Shown here: in pieces, positions 44,351-52,891 of the stretch
How positions within the stretch are numbered: position 1 is the stretch's first letter
Layout: each line of letters starts with the position of its first letter
Assembly: GCF_000495835.1 (NCBI RefSeq)
Contig: NZ_AWGC01000028.1
Location: forward strand, 1-64,000
Origin: Asticcacaulis sp. AC402
GTDB taxonomy: Bacteria > Pseudomonadota > Alphaproteobacteria > Caulobacterales > Caulobacteraceae
DNA: 64,000 bases
Direction of reading: 5' to 3'
Translations under genes and position numbers: made by a program
The notes under the pieces: generated by a model
What the model was told of the DNA's origin: nothing
Databases searched by the model: none
The model's input: only the letters and a program-made list of their open reading frames with translations

Positions 44351-44914
44351 ATGTTCATCGCGGGACCCAATGGTGCCGGCAAGACGACGTTTGCGCTGGA
44401 GTACCTGCCAGGCGAAGGTGTCCGAAATTTTCTCAATGCCGACATGATTGCGGCCGGGATATCGCCGCTGGAGCCGGAACGTGTCGCAGTCACAGCCGGC
44501 CGGCTGTTTCTGGACAAGATCGAGGCCTGTATCGTATCGGGGGAAGATTTCGCCTTCGAAACGACGCTTTCCGGACGTGGCTACCTGCGTCTGATCAACC
44601 GGCTGAGATCTGCAGGATGGCAGGTGGAGTTGCACTATCTGGCGTTATTGTCGGTCAATTTGTCGATAGCCAGGGTCAGGGAACGCGTTGCACATGGCGG
44701 TCATTCAATCCCTGAGGCCGACATTCAACGCCGTTTCCCGCGCAGTTTGCACAACCTGCTCTATTTCTATAGAATGGCGGTTGATCGATGCGTTTGCCGC
44801 GTGAGCACTGACGACCGTATCGCTCTTGTTTTCGAGCAGGCTGGGCCTGTATTCAGGATTTTCGATCAGGACCTTTATGAAGACCTCGAACGACAAGCCC
44901 GACATGAACAGTGA
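44351..44914 (+). CDS. Zeta-toxin-like P-loop kinase (COG4185 type)
   Basis: This 187-residue protein begins MFIAGPNGAGKTTFALEYL with a Walker A loop. It has the zeta-fold elements NADMIA, FAFETTLSG and RVRERVAHGGHSIPEADIQ with an Arg-rich lid (RRFPRSLHNLL). Zeta toxins phosphorylate UDP-N-acetylglucosamine; most chromosomal relatives are uncharacterised. It begins 29 bp after fabI. Its 3' end overlaps the next small gene by 38 bp, a tight coupling like toxin-antitoxin pairs, though the order is kinase first. A toxic role is inference. Confidence 0.8.
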   Translation: MFIAGPNGAGKTTFALEYLPGEGVRNFLNADMIAAGISPLEPERVAVTAGRLFLDKIEACIVSGEDFAFETTLSGRGYLRLINRLRSAGWQVELHYLALLSVNLSIARVRERVAHGGHSIPEADIQRRFPRSLHNLLYFYRMAVDRCVCRVSTDDRIALVFEQAGPVFRIFDQDLYEDLERQARHEQ

Positions 44915-45080
44915 CGTTACCGAAGCTTCGGATTTCGCCAACCGGAGTCTGGGCGTGCACCAGCGCGCCGTTGACAAGGCCCTGGACCGCAAGCGCAAGC
45001 TGGGTCAGTACTGGGTTGTGTGGGACGGCGAAAAGCCGGTCGAGGTTCACCCGGACACCAAGCAGACCGCTGCCGAATGA
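44877..45080 (+). CDS. Small protein coupled to the zeta-like kinase
   Basis: This 67-residue charged protein reads MKTSNDKPDMNSDVTEASDF and then RAVDKALDRKRKLGQYWVVW, with a WVVWDGEKPVEV end. Similar small proteins with an 'R.LG...W..G..V' tail accompany zeta-like kinases in other proteobacteria (my recollection of the family, not a search). It overlaps the kinase gene by 38 bp and the following metallopeptidase by four (ATGA), so all three are co-translated. Confidence 0.65.
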   Translation: MKTSNDKPDMNSDVTEASDFANRSLGVHQRAVDKALDRKRKLGQYWVVWDGEKPVEVHPDTKQTAAE

Positions 45081-45490
45081 CCATCAAATCCTATGGCGAG
45101 GCGCCGACGCTCGACGATATCGAGATTGTCGCCCGCACCACGCTCAAGAAACTGCCGCACCCCTTCGACCGCCACCTGCGCGACGTCGTACTTGTCGTTG
45201 AAGATTTCCCGTCTCAGGATCTGTTGGGCGAGTTGGGCATCGAGGATCCGTTCGAACTGACCGGTCTCTATACCGGCCGTCCAGCGGAGCTTGAGGTCCT
45301 GACCGGTGACATGCCGCCGATGATCCACCTGTTCCGCCGACCGATCCTCGACGAATGGGCAGAAGGCGGCGTGACACTCGAAGACCTGATCGCCCACATA
45401 CTGATCCACGAAGCCGGACACCATTTCGGGCTGTCGGACGACGACATGGACTGGATGGAGACCCTGCTCAAAAGCGGCACGGCCCACTAG
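45077..45490 (+). CDS. Metallopeptidase family protein (minimal zincin, DUF1025)
   Basis: This 137-residue protein is a compact zinc metallopeptidase-like protein. The HExxH motif is in ILIHEAGHHFGLSDDDMDW near residue 117, and an acidic residue follows as third ligand candidate. The N-terminal half (DRHLRDVVLVVEDFPSQDLL ... FELTGLYTG) is typical of the family. The ATG overlaps the previous TGA by four bases. The TAG stop forms the edge of a family-1 repeat. The natural substrate is unknown for the family. Confidence 0.88.
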   Translation: MTIKSYGEAPTLDDIEIVARTTLKKLPHPFDRHLRDVVLVVEDFPSQDLLGELGIEDPFELTGLYTGRPAELEVLTGDMPPMIHLFRRPILDEWAEGGVTLEDLIAHILIHEAGHHFGLSDDDMDWMETLLKSGTAH

Positions 45491-45580
45491 AGTGCAATCC
45501 GATAAAGTGGACGCCACCGCACGGGCGTTCCCGTTTTCGGATAAATTGCGCGACAAAACAGAATCGTAGAGCGGGATGCC
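45487..45580. repeat. Dispersed palindromic repeat family 1, copy supplying a stop codon
   Basis: In reverse orientation: ctagagtgcaatccgataaag..., then ttcggataaattgcgcgaca, then the remains of the first palindrome (tagagcgggatgcc). The initial CTAG contains the TAG stop of the metallopeptidase gene. Confidence 0.8.
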
Positions 45581-45597
45581 CCGTGATGCAAACGCCG

Positions 45598-45945
45598 TCA
45601 GTTGTGCGATGAGGAATCGCGTATAAAAATGGCGAACTGGCCGTCATCCAGATCAGGGGTAGTCTCAAAACTCACAATCGGGGCCAGGTTTGGACGGCTG
45701 TTTTCGACGAAGTGACGAAAACTTTTAACCCCATCGCGATTGGCCGCAATGACCACTTCGGCCTGATCAGTAACATCATCACAGATTCGCCCATAGAAAT
45801 CGTCATAGGCGTCGTCGAATCTATCTTCCTCCTCAAACGCATAGCGTCTGTTTTCCTGCTTATTCTTGTAATATTCGGAAGCTGTGTAAAGGACGGTCTC
45901 AGCAACCATTTTCCCGTGGTATGGTGTGCCCCGGCTGTGTGCCAT
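45598..45945 (-). CDS. Orphan hypothetical protein in an AT-rich stretch
   Basis: This 115-residue acidic protein (MAHSRGTPYHGKMVAETVLY) has a Tyr/Asp/Glu-rich middle (FEEEDRFDDAYDDFYGRICDD) and a C-terminal half that looks alpha/beta (AEVVIAANRDGVKSFRHFVE). I do not recognise a family. The ATG 45945 has GGAAAGG ten bases upstream; the frame continues up to 45987. Its base composition is clearly lower in GC than its neighbours, and the following 300 bp are AT-rich, suggesting acquired DNA. Confidence 0.55.
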   Translation of the reverse strand: MAHSRGTPYHGKMVAETVLYTASEYYKNKQENRRYAFEEEDRFDDAYDDFYGRICDDVTDQAEVVIAANRDGVKSFRHFVENSRPNLAPIVSFETTPDLDDGQFAIFIRDSSSHN

Positions 45946-46258
45946 GTTTAGTCTACCTTTCCGTATATTCTTCGTTTCATATAACACCTAATGTCGAGCG
46001 ATAATCCAGAAAATATTGTAAGTAACGGTTAAATTGATGGTGCGATGCAAATTTTATATATTGCGTTTGCGAAATGAATAGGCTTTTACTCAGATTTTGA
46101 GATAGCGTCATGTAGTCAATAAAAAGGGTTAATTCTTCATTTACCATTAGTATAAAGATTCTATTTTCCAGTAAAATTATTGATTGTTTACGCTAATTAT
46201 TCTTATAATAGACACAAGTTGTAGGTCAAAAATGCCTTGAACTGTAAAGGGTGTGGTG
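45946..46258. other. AT-rich intergenic region
   Basis: This 313-bp stretch has much lower GC than the rest of the window and holds no gene. It must contain promoters for the orphan gene (minus) and the PL7 lyase (plus). An AAAGGG ribosome binding site precedes the lyase ATG at 46259. No terminal repeats of a mobile element are visible. Confidence 0.6.
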
Positions 46259-48268
46259 ATGACTTATAACTCGGAATACTTTGACCTTACCGGTTGGAAA
46301 TTGACCCTGCCGATTGACGCCGATGGTGACAATGACGGCAGATCGATTGAGATAAAGGATCTGATCCGGTTCAACGATGATCGTTTTTTTTATGTGGCGC
46401 CTGACAACGCTATGGTGTTCCGGGCGACGGCCGATGGAGCCACAACCTCGGGATCAAAATATGCCCGAGCTGAGTTACGTGAAATGACCAACGGGAAAGA
46501 AGCAGCCTGGACTTTGCAGCAAGGGGGCAGCCTGACGGCGACCCTGTCAGTAAACCGCTGCCCGACCCTGGCGGACGGAAGCATGGGAAAGATTGTGATC
46601 GGTCAGATCCACGGCGCGAACGAGGAACTGGTCCGTTTATACTATGACAATGGTACGCTTTACTTTGTCAACGACAAGGCCGGTGTGGACAACCGTGAAA
46701 CAAAATTCTACCTCTGCGACTCTGATGGGGGGATGCCAGACGTCGATATCGGCGAAAAATTTTCTTATGCTATCACTGTCAGCAACCGGATTCTTTCGGT
46801 TACCGTCTATGCGGACGGTCGGGAATACACATCGAGGACCACTGTAAACAGCATCTGGAACAACGATAAATTCTATTTCAAGAGCGGTGTTTACCTCGGC
46901 ACCAATGAAACCACGTCGACGGGTGTTGGCGAAGCCTCGTTTTACGCTCTGGATTTTAGTCACGCCGCCGGACAAGGGCTGGCGGGCCTGGCCGATATCT
47001 CATCTCCCGCGACGCGCGTGGATCTGGGGGGCACAGCGAGGAATGATGTGCTTCGGGGCAGTTTCGAAAATGATGTCATCTTCGGTCAGAACGGGCACGA
47101 CATTCTGAATGGCAATGGCGGCGCGGACAAGTTGTATGGAGGGGCCGGAGATGACCGACTGAATGGCGGTGACGCTGGCGATGACATGCGGGGCGGGGAC
47201 GGCAATGACACCTATATCGTTGACGATGTCAGAGACTTGGTTGTCGAGTTTGTTCGTGAGGGAGCCGACACCATTCATGCCTCGGTGAGCTATGTTCTGC
47301 CTGTCAATGTAGAGATTTTGCGGTTGACGGGAACAGCGAGTATTGACGCGATCGGGAACAAGAATGGCAATAACCTGATTGGAAATGGCGCCAATAATGT
47401 CCTTGACGGTAGAGCAGGGTCCGACACCCTGCAGGGCATGGGAGGACATGACATCTACTATGTCGATAGCGCCGGCGACAAGGTTGTTGAACTCGAGAAA
47501 TCCGGTACCGACCTTGTCATCAGCAGCGTCTCGTACAGGTTGACGAAGCAGGTCGAAAACCTGACCTTGACCGATTTTGCCATTTCGGGTTTCGGCAACG
47601 AATTGAACAACCGATTAACGGGGAATGCGCAGGACAATGTTTTGCGCGGCTTCGCTGGTAACGACAGCCTCGATGGTGGCGAAGGCGCAGACCTGATGGT
47701 CGGTGGACCTGGCAACGACACCTACGTGGTTGACAACGTGGCGGATGTCATCGTTGAAGCGGGTGTTGGTGGCAACGACGTCGTCAAGTCTTCGGTCAGT
47801 TATGCCATCTGGTCCGGAATCGAAGATCTCTATCTGGTAACGGCCGATACCGCGTCGGCGACGGGGAACGATCTCAACAACAAGATTGTCGGCGGCGCGG
47901 GAGCCAACCAGATTGCGGGTGGCCTTGGCCATGACATACTGACCGGTGGCGGTGGTGCCGACCGCTTTGTCTTCGACGGCGAGCTGTGTGCGACGACAAA
48001 TGTCGACACAATCACGGATTTCAAATCGCGCTGGGATCAGGTCGTTTTGGATCATCGGATTTTCGACGCCTTGGCGGTCGGAGCCCTGACATCCGAGTCT
48101 TTTGGTCTGGGTGCCAGTGCAACACAAGATGATCATCGCATCGTCTATGATCAGACAACGGGCGCGCTGTACTATGACAAGGACGGTTGCGGCGCCGCAG
48201 CCCAGGTTCAGTTTGCCTGGCTTGTCGGGGGCCCCGCGATCGCTTTCTCGGATTTTGTCATCGTCTGA
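46259..48268 (+). CDS. PL7 alginate lyase fused to RTX repeats
   Basis: This predicted secreted enzyme of 669 residues cleaves alginate by beta-elimination. Residues ~1-225 are a PL7 jelly-roll with the conserved triad of motifs: ARAELREM (near 70), GQIHG (near 120) and YFKSGVYLG (near 200). The rest (from ~245) carries RTX nonapeptides (GNGGADKLYGGAGDDRLNGG) and three modules of the form GNDTYIVDD..D.VVE, like those in the giant RTX protein. There is no signal peptide, consistent with type I secretion. ATG 46259 is preferred over the two preceding in-frame GTG codons because of the AAAGGG spacing. It is the first gene facing the alginate operon and would act outside the cell. Confidence 0.92.
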   Translation: MTYNSEYFDLTGWKLTLPIDADGDNDGRSIEIKDLIRFNDDRFFYVAPDNAMVFRATADGATTSGSKYARAELREMTNGKEAAWTLQQGGSLTATLSVNRCPTLADGSMGKIVIGQIHGANEELVRLYYDNGTLYFVNDKAGVDNRETKFYLCDSDGGMPDVDIGEKFSYAITVSNRILSVTVYADGREYTSRTTVNSIWNNDKFYFKSGVYLGTNETTSTGVGEASFYALDFSHAAGQGLAGLADISSPATRVDLGGTARNDVLRGSFENDVIFGQNGHDILNGNGGADKLYGGAGDDRLNGGDAGDDMRGGDGNDTYIVDDVRDLVVEFVREGADTIHASVSYVLPVNVEILRLTGTASIDAIGNKNGNNLIGNGANNVLDGRAGSDTLQGMGGHDIYYVDSAGDKVVELEKSGTDLVISSVSYRLTKQVENLTLTDFAISGFGNELNNRLTGNAQDNVLRGFAGNDSLDGGEGADLMVGGPGNDTYVVDNVADVIVEAGVGGNDVVKSSVSYAIWSGIEDLYLVTADTASATGNDLNNKIVGGAGANQIAGGLGHDILTGGGGADRFVFDGELCATTNVDTITDFKSRWDQVVLDHRIFDALAVGALTSESFGLGASATQDDHRIVYDQTTGALYYDKDGCGAAAQVQFAWLVGGPAIAFSDFVIV

Positions 48269-48415
48269 CAGTCTGTGTTGCAAGGAGATTGACGCCAGAG
48301 CTGACACGAATCGGACACAAAATTGTGCGACGCACAATCGGGTTGGGTCAGAGCGTTGGGCCGGGCCGATTCGCGTCGCGCACCCTTGCGGGGCCCGTTC
48401 GAACGAGGTGTCAGA

Positions 48416-49555
48416 ATGTCGTTGCTTCGTCGCCGGGACTTTGTCGCATTGAGCGCCCTGGCGCTGCCCGGGGTTGCCGGATGCAGGTATGCGTCAGCAG
48501 CCAACACAGGGTACGATGCCAGCACGCCGGAGCTTGCGTTTCCCGGTCTCAAGTCTCCGTTTGACGTTGCCGCAGCACGAGCCCGGCGTGGCAAGCCCGC
48601 CACGGATTTGGACTGCGACAGCGCACCTCGTCCCGTTGTCGTCCTGGACCACGAGTCCAAATACCGACCCGGCACCCGTTCTTCGATCGTCGACCCGGAT
48701 CGGGAAGACGACTATCAGGCCAAGCTGAAGGAGGTCAGCGGCTTTTACAACCCGCTGACGCGGATCTCCGATCGCTATGTCAAGTCGCAACCTCGCGCCA
48801 GCGAGATCGCCCTGTGTGCCCTTACCTGGCTCGAGAGCTGGGCCGAAGCAGGAGCGCTTGAAAAAGGGGTTACCGAGCAGGGCCGCATGGTTCAGACCTG
48901 GGCCCTGGCCAGTCTGTCATCGTCCTGGCTCAAGATTCGCGCCGATCCGTACCTAAGCGACAATGCACGCCAACGGGTTACAGATTGGCTTGAGCGCCTC
49001 AACAGATTGGTGATGATCAATTTCGAAAGCAAGACGGACGAAAGGAGCCGGCGCAACAATCACCGCTACTGGGCCAACTGGGCTGTGTGTGCCACCGCGA
49101 CGGTTCTGAACGACAGCAAGGCCTATAGATGGGCCAGTGAGGGTTTTGAACGCGCCTGCGCCCAGATTGAGCCCGATGGGGTCTTGCCTCTTGAGATGGA
49201 GCGCCGCAGCAAAGCGTTGCATTATCACAATTTTTCCCTTGGTCCCCTCGTGCTTCAGGCCGAATCGCTGATCGCCAATGGCGTTCCCGATCCCTATGAC
49301 CGTGACGACAGTGCATTACGCCGTCTGGTGGATCTGGTTGTCGCAGCTCTGCGCGATCCGGAACTCATTGCCAGGCGTGCCGGAGAAACCCAGGACCTTG
49401 AAGGTACGCTTAAGGAAACCCAACTGGCGTGGATGGAGCCCTACTTTGCCCGTTTCAAGGACGACAGTCTTGCGCCCTGGCTCCAGGCCTATCGACCGAT
49501 GGTGGCTCACCGTCTGGGCGGAGACCTTACCGTCCTGTTCGGCGTTGATCTGTAG
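48416..49555 (+). CDS. PL5 alginate lyase (AlgL-like), Tat/lipoprotein signal
   Basis: This 379-residue poly(mannuronate) lyase-like protein starts with a twin-arginine signal (MSLLRRRDFVALSALALPG) and a lipobox-like VAGC, so it may be a Tat-exported lipoprotein. The PL5 core is an alpha-toroid with NNHRYWANWAV (near residue 215, catalytic region) and ALHYHNFSLGPLV (near 265, catalytic Tyr). It follows the PL7-RTX gene by 148 bp. It is a second AlgL-type gene besides the one at the right edge, and its position outside the operon suggests a role in degradation or uptake rather than in biosynthetic trimming. Confidence 0.88.
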   Translation: MSLLRRRDFVALSALALPGVAGCRYASAANTGYDASTPELAFPGLKSPFDVAAARARRGKPATDLDCDSAPRPVVVLDHESKYRPGTRSSIVDPDREDDYQAKLKEVSGFYNPLTRISDRYVKSQPRASEIALCALTWLESWAEAGALEKGVTEQGRMVQTWALASLSSSWLKIRADPYLSDNARQRVTDWLERLNRLVMINFESKTDERSRRNNHRYWANWAVCATATVLNDSKAYRWASEGFERACAQIEPDGVLPLEMERRSKALHYHNFSLGPLVLQAESLIANGVPDPYDRDDSALRRLVDLVVAALRDPELIARRAGETQDLEGTLKETQLAWMEPYFARFKDDSLAPWLQAYRPMVAHRLGGDLTVLFGVDL

Positions 49556-49860
49556 TTATACCAACCCGCGAAAATCTTGACTCATCAAGGGTTGGCAAGT
49601 GCGCCAGTGTACGTTTCCGGGGCGCCCGAGCTTTTGCGAGGAGCCATGGGGGGCGCCTAGTCCGGCGCTTGAGCTGAAAAAAAAGGGAATACCAAGCGCC
49701 ATTCTTTATGAGGCTTGGTGTTATACCAATCCACGATGACCTTGACTCATCATGGATTGGCAAGGGCGACTGCCCGCCCGAGCTTACGCGAGGAGCCATG
49801 CGGCGCTTGAGCTGAAAAAAGGGAATACCAAGCGTCATTCTTTATGAGGCTTGGTACTAC
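49556..49860. repeat. Repeat family 2, two copies in tandem
   Basis: Copy B covers about 49557-49720 and copy C about 49720-49858. Each has ttatacca(a)cc...ggttgg and aataccaagcg.cattctttatgaggcttggt stem-loops with a linker containing cgaggagccatg. Copy B starts one base after the PL5 lyase stop. The region separates two convergent genes and holds no gene. Confidence 0.88.
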
Positions 49861-49865
49861 AGTGT

Positions 49866-51317
49866 CTATGCCGTCGCCCGGCAGATACGCGCCGAAACTT
49901 TTCCCGTCATGCGTTGATCGAGAACCAGCGATATATCGACCAGTTCAGTGCCATCGCGCGGTACGCGGACGATGATCTTGTTGGCAGGATGTGACCAGCG
50001 CGTCGCGTCAATGTCAAAGCGGTCTTTCGTGCCGTCGCTATAGTTCAGGTAGAAATGGTAGCGCCGAATATTGGCTTTGCCAAAGTCCATTACGGCGTTG
50101 ACCGGCCCTCTGATACGACTGTAATCGGCCGATGCGACCTTAAATGCGGTCGTCTGGCCAAGCTTAACGGGCGTTGCCGCTCCCGAGATCAGCGCATTTT
50201 TACCACAGTCGCCGTCAGCAGCACCTACAATCAGGTGCAGGTCGTCAGCTTCGCGGAGATTATGATATTGCATTTCCCAGATCAGGAATTTGGGTTTGGT
50301 CCGGGCATAGTCTTCGGACGAAAGGTAGGACAGTATCGAGGCCGACAGGCCGCCGCCGGCAATGCCATGATTTGCGACGTCCGTTGCCAACTCCTCGCGA
50401 AGAAAGCCGGAAAAATTGGCACCGTCATAGACACTGGAGCCCGTGCCGACCAGGACAACCTCGCCGCCGGCGAGATAAGGACGCGCGGGGGTTTCGGTCA
50501 CGGCGCCTGGCCTGGCCGAAGGGGCACCTGCATCCGTCGTCTGCGTTGCCACGGTAGCGTAGACAATACCCATCTCCCTGGGGGAGGCGCTGTTGCAAAT
50601 CCTGTGCGCTTCCTGACGCAGGGCTTGAATGACAGGTTGTCGCGGAGCCGGCATCGTTTTGAAACGCTTGGCCGTGAGCCGGCTGAACAGGGGGTCTTTC
50701 GAGATTTCCTGCCGCAACGCCCTGGCTGTTACAAAGGCGCCGTAAGCGGTCCAACGCGGGTCACCCGACAGGTAAAACTCAGTGGACGCGCCTTCCAGAC
50801 TATGACCAGGCAGAACGAAGCCGGATTTCCCCGCGGCCGACAGCGGGTCGGTTGCCACGATGCCGGCACCACGCAGTCGTTTGATCGTGGTACCATAGAA
50901 CGACATCGCGGCATCGGGCGAGAACCGTTGTCCGCGAAGGCCCGCAAGATCGATGAACTGCCGCATGGTTGCCCCGCGTGGGGGCATTACGCTGATCACG
51001 AGTCGGGTGCCAGACAGGGCCAGGCGACGATTCAGGCGGGCAAAGTTCTCCACAGCGGCCACGGACACTGGCGGCAAGGCCGTGAGGTCGGTTTGCGTTC
51101 GAAACAACCACTCCCCCTGGCCGTGCCGGATGTAGCGGTACCTGTCGTCGGAATAAAACCTGGCCTCGTCCAGTTGCGGGCAGCTCCACGCCGGGGTGAC
51201 GGGTACCGCCGGTCCGTCTGTCGCCTGGCTGTGCGCGGGCATTGCCACCGCGTACAGAACAATCAGTGCGAGTGCGCCAACCTGCCTCGTCAGCCTAAAC
51301 ATGTGGGATCGGAGCAT
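49866..51317 (-). CDS. algX: AlgX-like alginate acetyltransferase paralogue, catalytic residues lost
   Basis: This 483-residue periplasmic protein has a signal peptide (RQVGALALIVLYAVAMPAHS). An SGNH-like domain (residues ~40-350) is followed by a carbohydrate-binding beta domain (from ~360, ending RDGTELVDISLVLDQRMTGK). It is close to its neighbour at 51473-52891 over its whole length, including the 5' leader, so a tandem duplication is clear. The catalytic pair reads GDPRW (Asp186, Arg188) where GDxHW is expected. The serine motif reads GTGSS (Gly293) where GTSFS is expected. Two of three catalytic residues are thus gone, while the binding domain is kept. It may bind alginate or its partners without acetylating it. 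Confidence 0.88.
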   Translation of the reverse strand: MLRSHMFRLTRQVGALALIVLYAVAMPAHSQATDGPAVPVTPAWSCPQLDEARFYSDDRYRYIRHGQGEWLFRTQTDLTALPPVSVAAVENFARLNRRLALSGTRLVISVMPPRGATMRQFIDLAGLRGQRFSPDAAMSFYGTTIKRLRGAGIVATDPLSAAGKSGFVLPGHSLEGASTEFYLSGDPRWTAYGAFVTARALRQEISKDPLFSRLTAKRFKTMPAPRQPVIQALRQEAHRICNSASPREMGIVYATVATQTTDAGAPSARPGAVTETPARPYLAGGEVVLVGTGSSVYDGANFSGFLREELATDVANHGIAGGGLSASILSYLSSEDYARTKPKFLIWEMQYHNLREADDLHLIVGAADGDCGKNALISGAATPVKLGQTTAFKVASADYSRIRGPVNAVMDFGKANIRRYHFYLNYSDGTKDRFDIDATRWSHPANKIIVRVPRDGTELVDISLVLDQRMTGKVSARICRATA

Positions 51318-51357
51318 GCCGCAGGTTCCAGGCCGGGAGTGAAGGCCGGACAAGCGG

Positions 51358-51461
51358 CTAGAGCGCAATCCGACAAAGTGTGCTGCACTTTTCGGATAAA
51401 CTGCGCGACAAAACAAAAACTTAGAGCGGAGTTTTGACTCCATCAAAACGCTTCCCGCTCT
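51358..51461. repeat. Dispersed palindromic repeat family 1, full copy between the algX paralogues
   Basis: Reverse-oriented full element: ctagagcgcaatccgacaaag...cttttcggataaactgcgcgaca, linker aaacaaaaac, then tagagcggagttttgactcc...cttcccgctct. It lies in the gap between the duplicated algX genes. Confidence 0.9.
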
Positions 51462-51472
51462 CATGTGAATTC

Positions 51473-52891
51473 CTAGAGAGAAGCGCGGCAGATCCTCGCT
51501 GAAACGTTTCCGCTCAGACGCTGATCCGGTACCAGGGAAATGCTGGCCAAGTCCGCACCGTCGCGCGGTACGCGCACGATGATCTTGTTGGCGGGATGTG
51601 ACCATCGCGTTGCGTCAACGTCAAAGCGCGCCTTTGTGCCATCGGTATAGGTCAGATACAGGTGATAGCGCCGCGCATCACTGTCGCCGAAGTCGAGCAC
51701 AGCGTTCGCAGGCCCTTTTATGCGGTGGCGATCGCCCGACCGCACGGTAAAGGCCGTCGTCTGTCCCAGCTTAACCGGCGTTTCCTTACCGGCGATCAGC
51801 GCCTTGGCGCCGCAATCGCCATCAGCAGCGCCCATGATGAGCGGCAGGGCGTCGACCTCCTTGAGGTTATGGTATTGCATCTCCCAGATCAGGAACTTGG
51901 GCTTGGCCTGAGCATAGTCTTCCGACAGCATATAGGAGAGAATCGAGGCCGAAAGCCCGCCGCCAGCTATGCCATAGTTGGCGACTTCCGTACCCAGTTC
52001 CTGGCGCAGGAAGCCGGAAAAATTGGCGTATTCCACGACACTGAAACTCGTCCCGACGAGGGCGACCTCGACTCCGGCATCGTCAAGTAGTCCACCGTCG
52101 CCCAGCAGCCCCCCTGCATCATCCGCGGCTTCGGCGACCGTATCGTAAAAGACGCGCATTTCGCCGTTGTAGGGCACTTTGCAGATCTTGTAGGCCTCCT
52201 CGCGGATGGTTTGAACGGTGAGCTTGGGCGCGACAAGCGACGTCGCGAACTGGCCTGGCGGAAGCGAGGCGAACTCAGGATTTTTCGCCATTTCCTGTTT
52301 GAGGGCCTTGGCGGTCACGAAGGCGCCATAGGCTGTCCAATGCAGGTCACCCGACAGATAAAACTCCCTCGGCGTGCCCTCCAGAGTGAAGGCAGGATTG
52401 TTCGCGGCCAGTATTGTGTCGGGCGCCATGATGCCAACGCCGCGCAGGCGTTTGACCATGGTGAAATAGGTCGACATGGCCGCGTCGGCCGAGAAGGGTT
52501 CACCGCGCAGTCCAATGGGATCGATAAACTGCCGCATGATGGCACCGCGCGGCGGTGAAACGGAAATGACGAGGCGGGTACCCGAATCCGCCAGCCGTTT
52601 TCTCAGGCGCGCGAAGTTGTCGATATTGGCTGCCGACAGCGGCGCCATCAGCGTCAGGTCGGTGCCCGTGCGGAATAGCCATTCCCCCTTGCCCTGCCGA
52701 ATAAAGCGATAGCCTTCATTGGTGTAGGCGTCCGCATGATCCAGTTGCGGGCAGATCCAGGGCTTTGCCGAGGCTGCAGCGGGTACAGGAGCAGGCGGGG
52801 CAGCGCCAACCGGCGACGCACCTGCAGCTATGGCCATCAGAGCCAGGACCTTAACCTGTTTCAATATTCGAAACACTCTGGATGGGATCAT
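51473..52891 (-). CDS. algX: AlgX, alginate O-acetyltransferase (intact copy)
   Basis: This 472-residue periplasmic protein transfers acetyl to mannuronate in the polymer and binds alginate. The SGNH catalytic residues are all present: Asp182 and His184 in YLSGDLHWTAYGAF and Ser282 in ALVGTSFSV. A C-terminal carbohydrate-binding module follows (TRWSHPANKIIVRVPRDG). The signal peptide ends near GASPVGAA. The ATG (52891) overlaps the previous gene's stop by four bases. It acts after AlgI/AlgJ/AlgF have brought acetyl groups across the membrane. Confidence 0.9.
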   Translation of the reverse strand: MIPSRVFRILKQVKVLALMAIAAGASPVGAAPPAPVPAAASAKPWICPQLDHADAYTNEGYRFIRQGKGEWLFRTGTDLTLMAPLSAANIDNFARLRKRLADSGTRLVISVSPPRGAIMRQFIDPIGLRGEPFSADAAMSTYFTMVKRLRGVGIMAPDTILAANNPAFTLEGTPREFYLSGDLHWTAYGAFVTAKALKQEMAKNPEFASLPPGQFATSLVAPKLTVQTIREEAYKICKVPYNGEMRVFYDTVAEAADDAGGLLGDGGLLDDAGVEVALVGTSFSVVEYANFSGFLRQELGTEVANYGIAGGGLSASILSYMLSEDYAQAKPKFLIWEMQYHNLKEVDALPLIMGAADGDCGAKALIAGKETPVKLGQTTAFTVRSGDRHRIKGPANAVLDFGDSDARRYHLYLTYTDGTKARFDVDATRWSHPANKIIVRVPRDGADLASISLVPDQRLSGNVSARICRASL

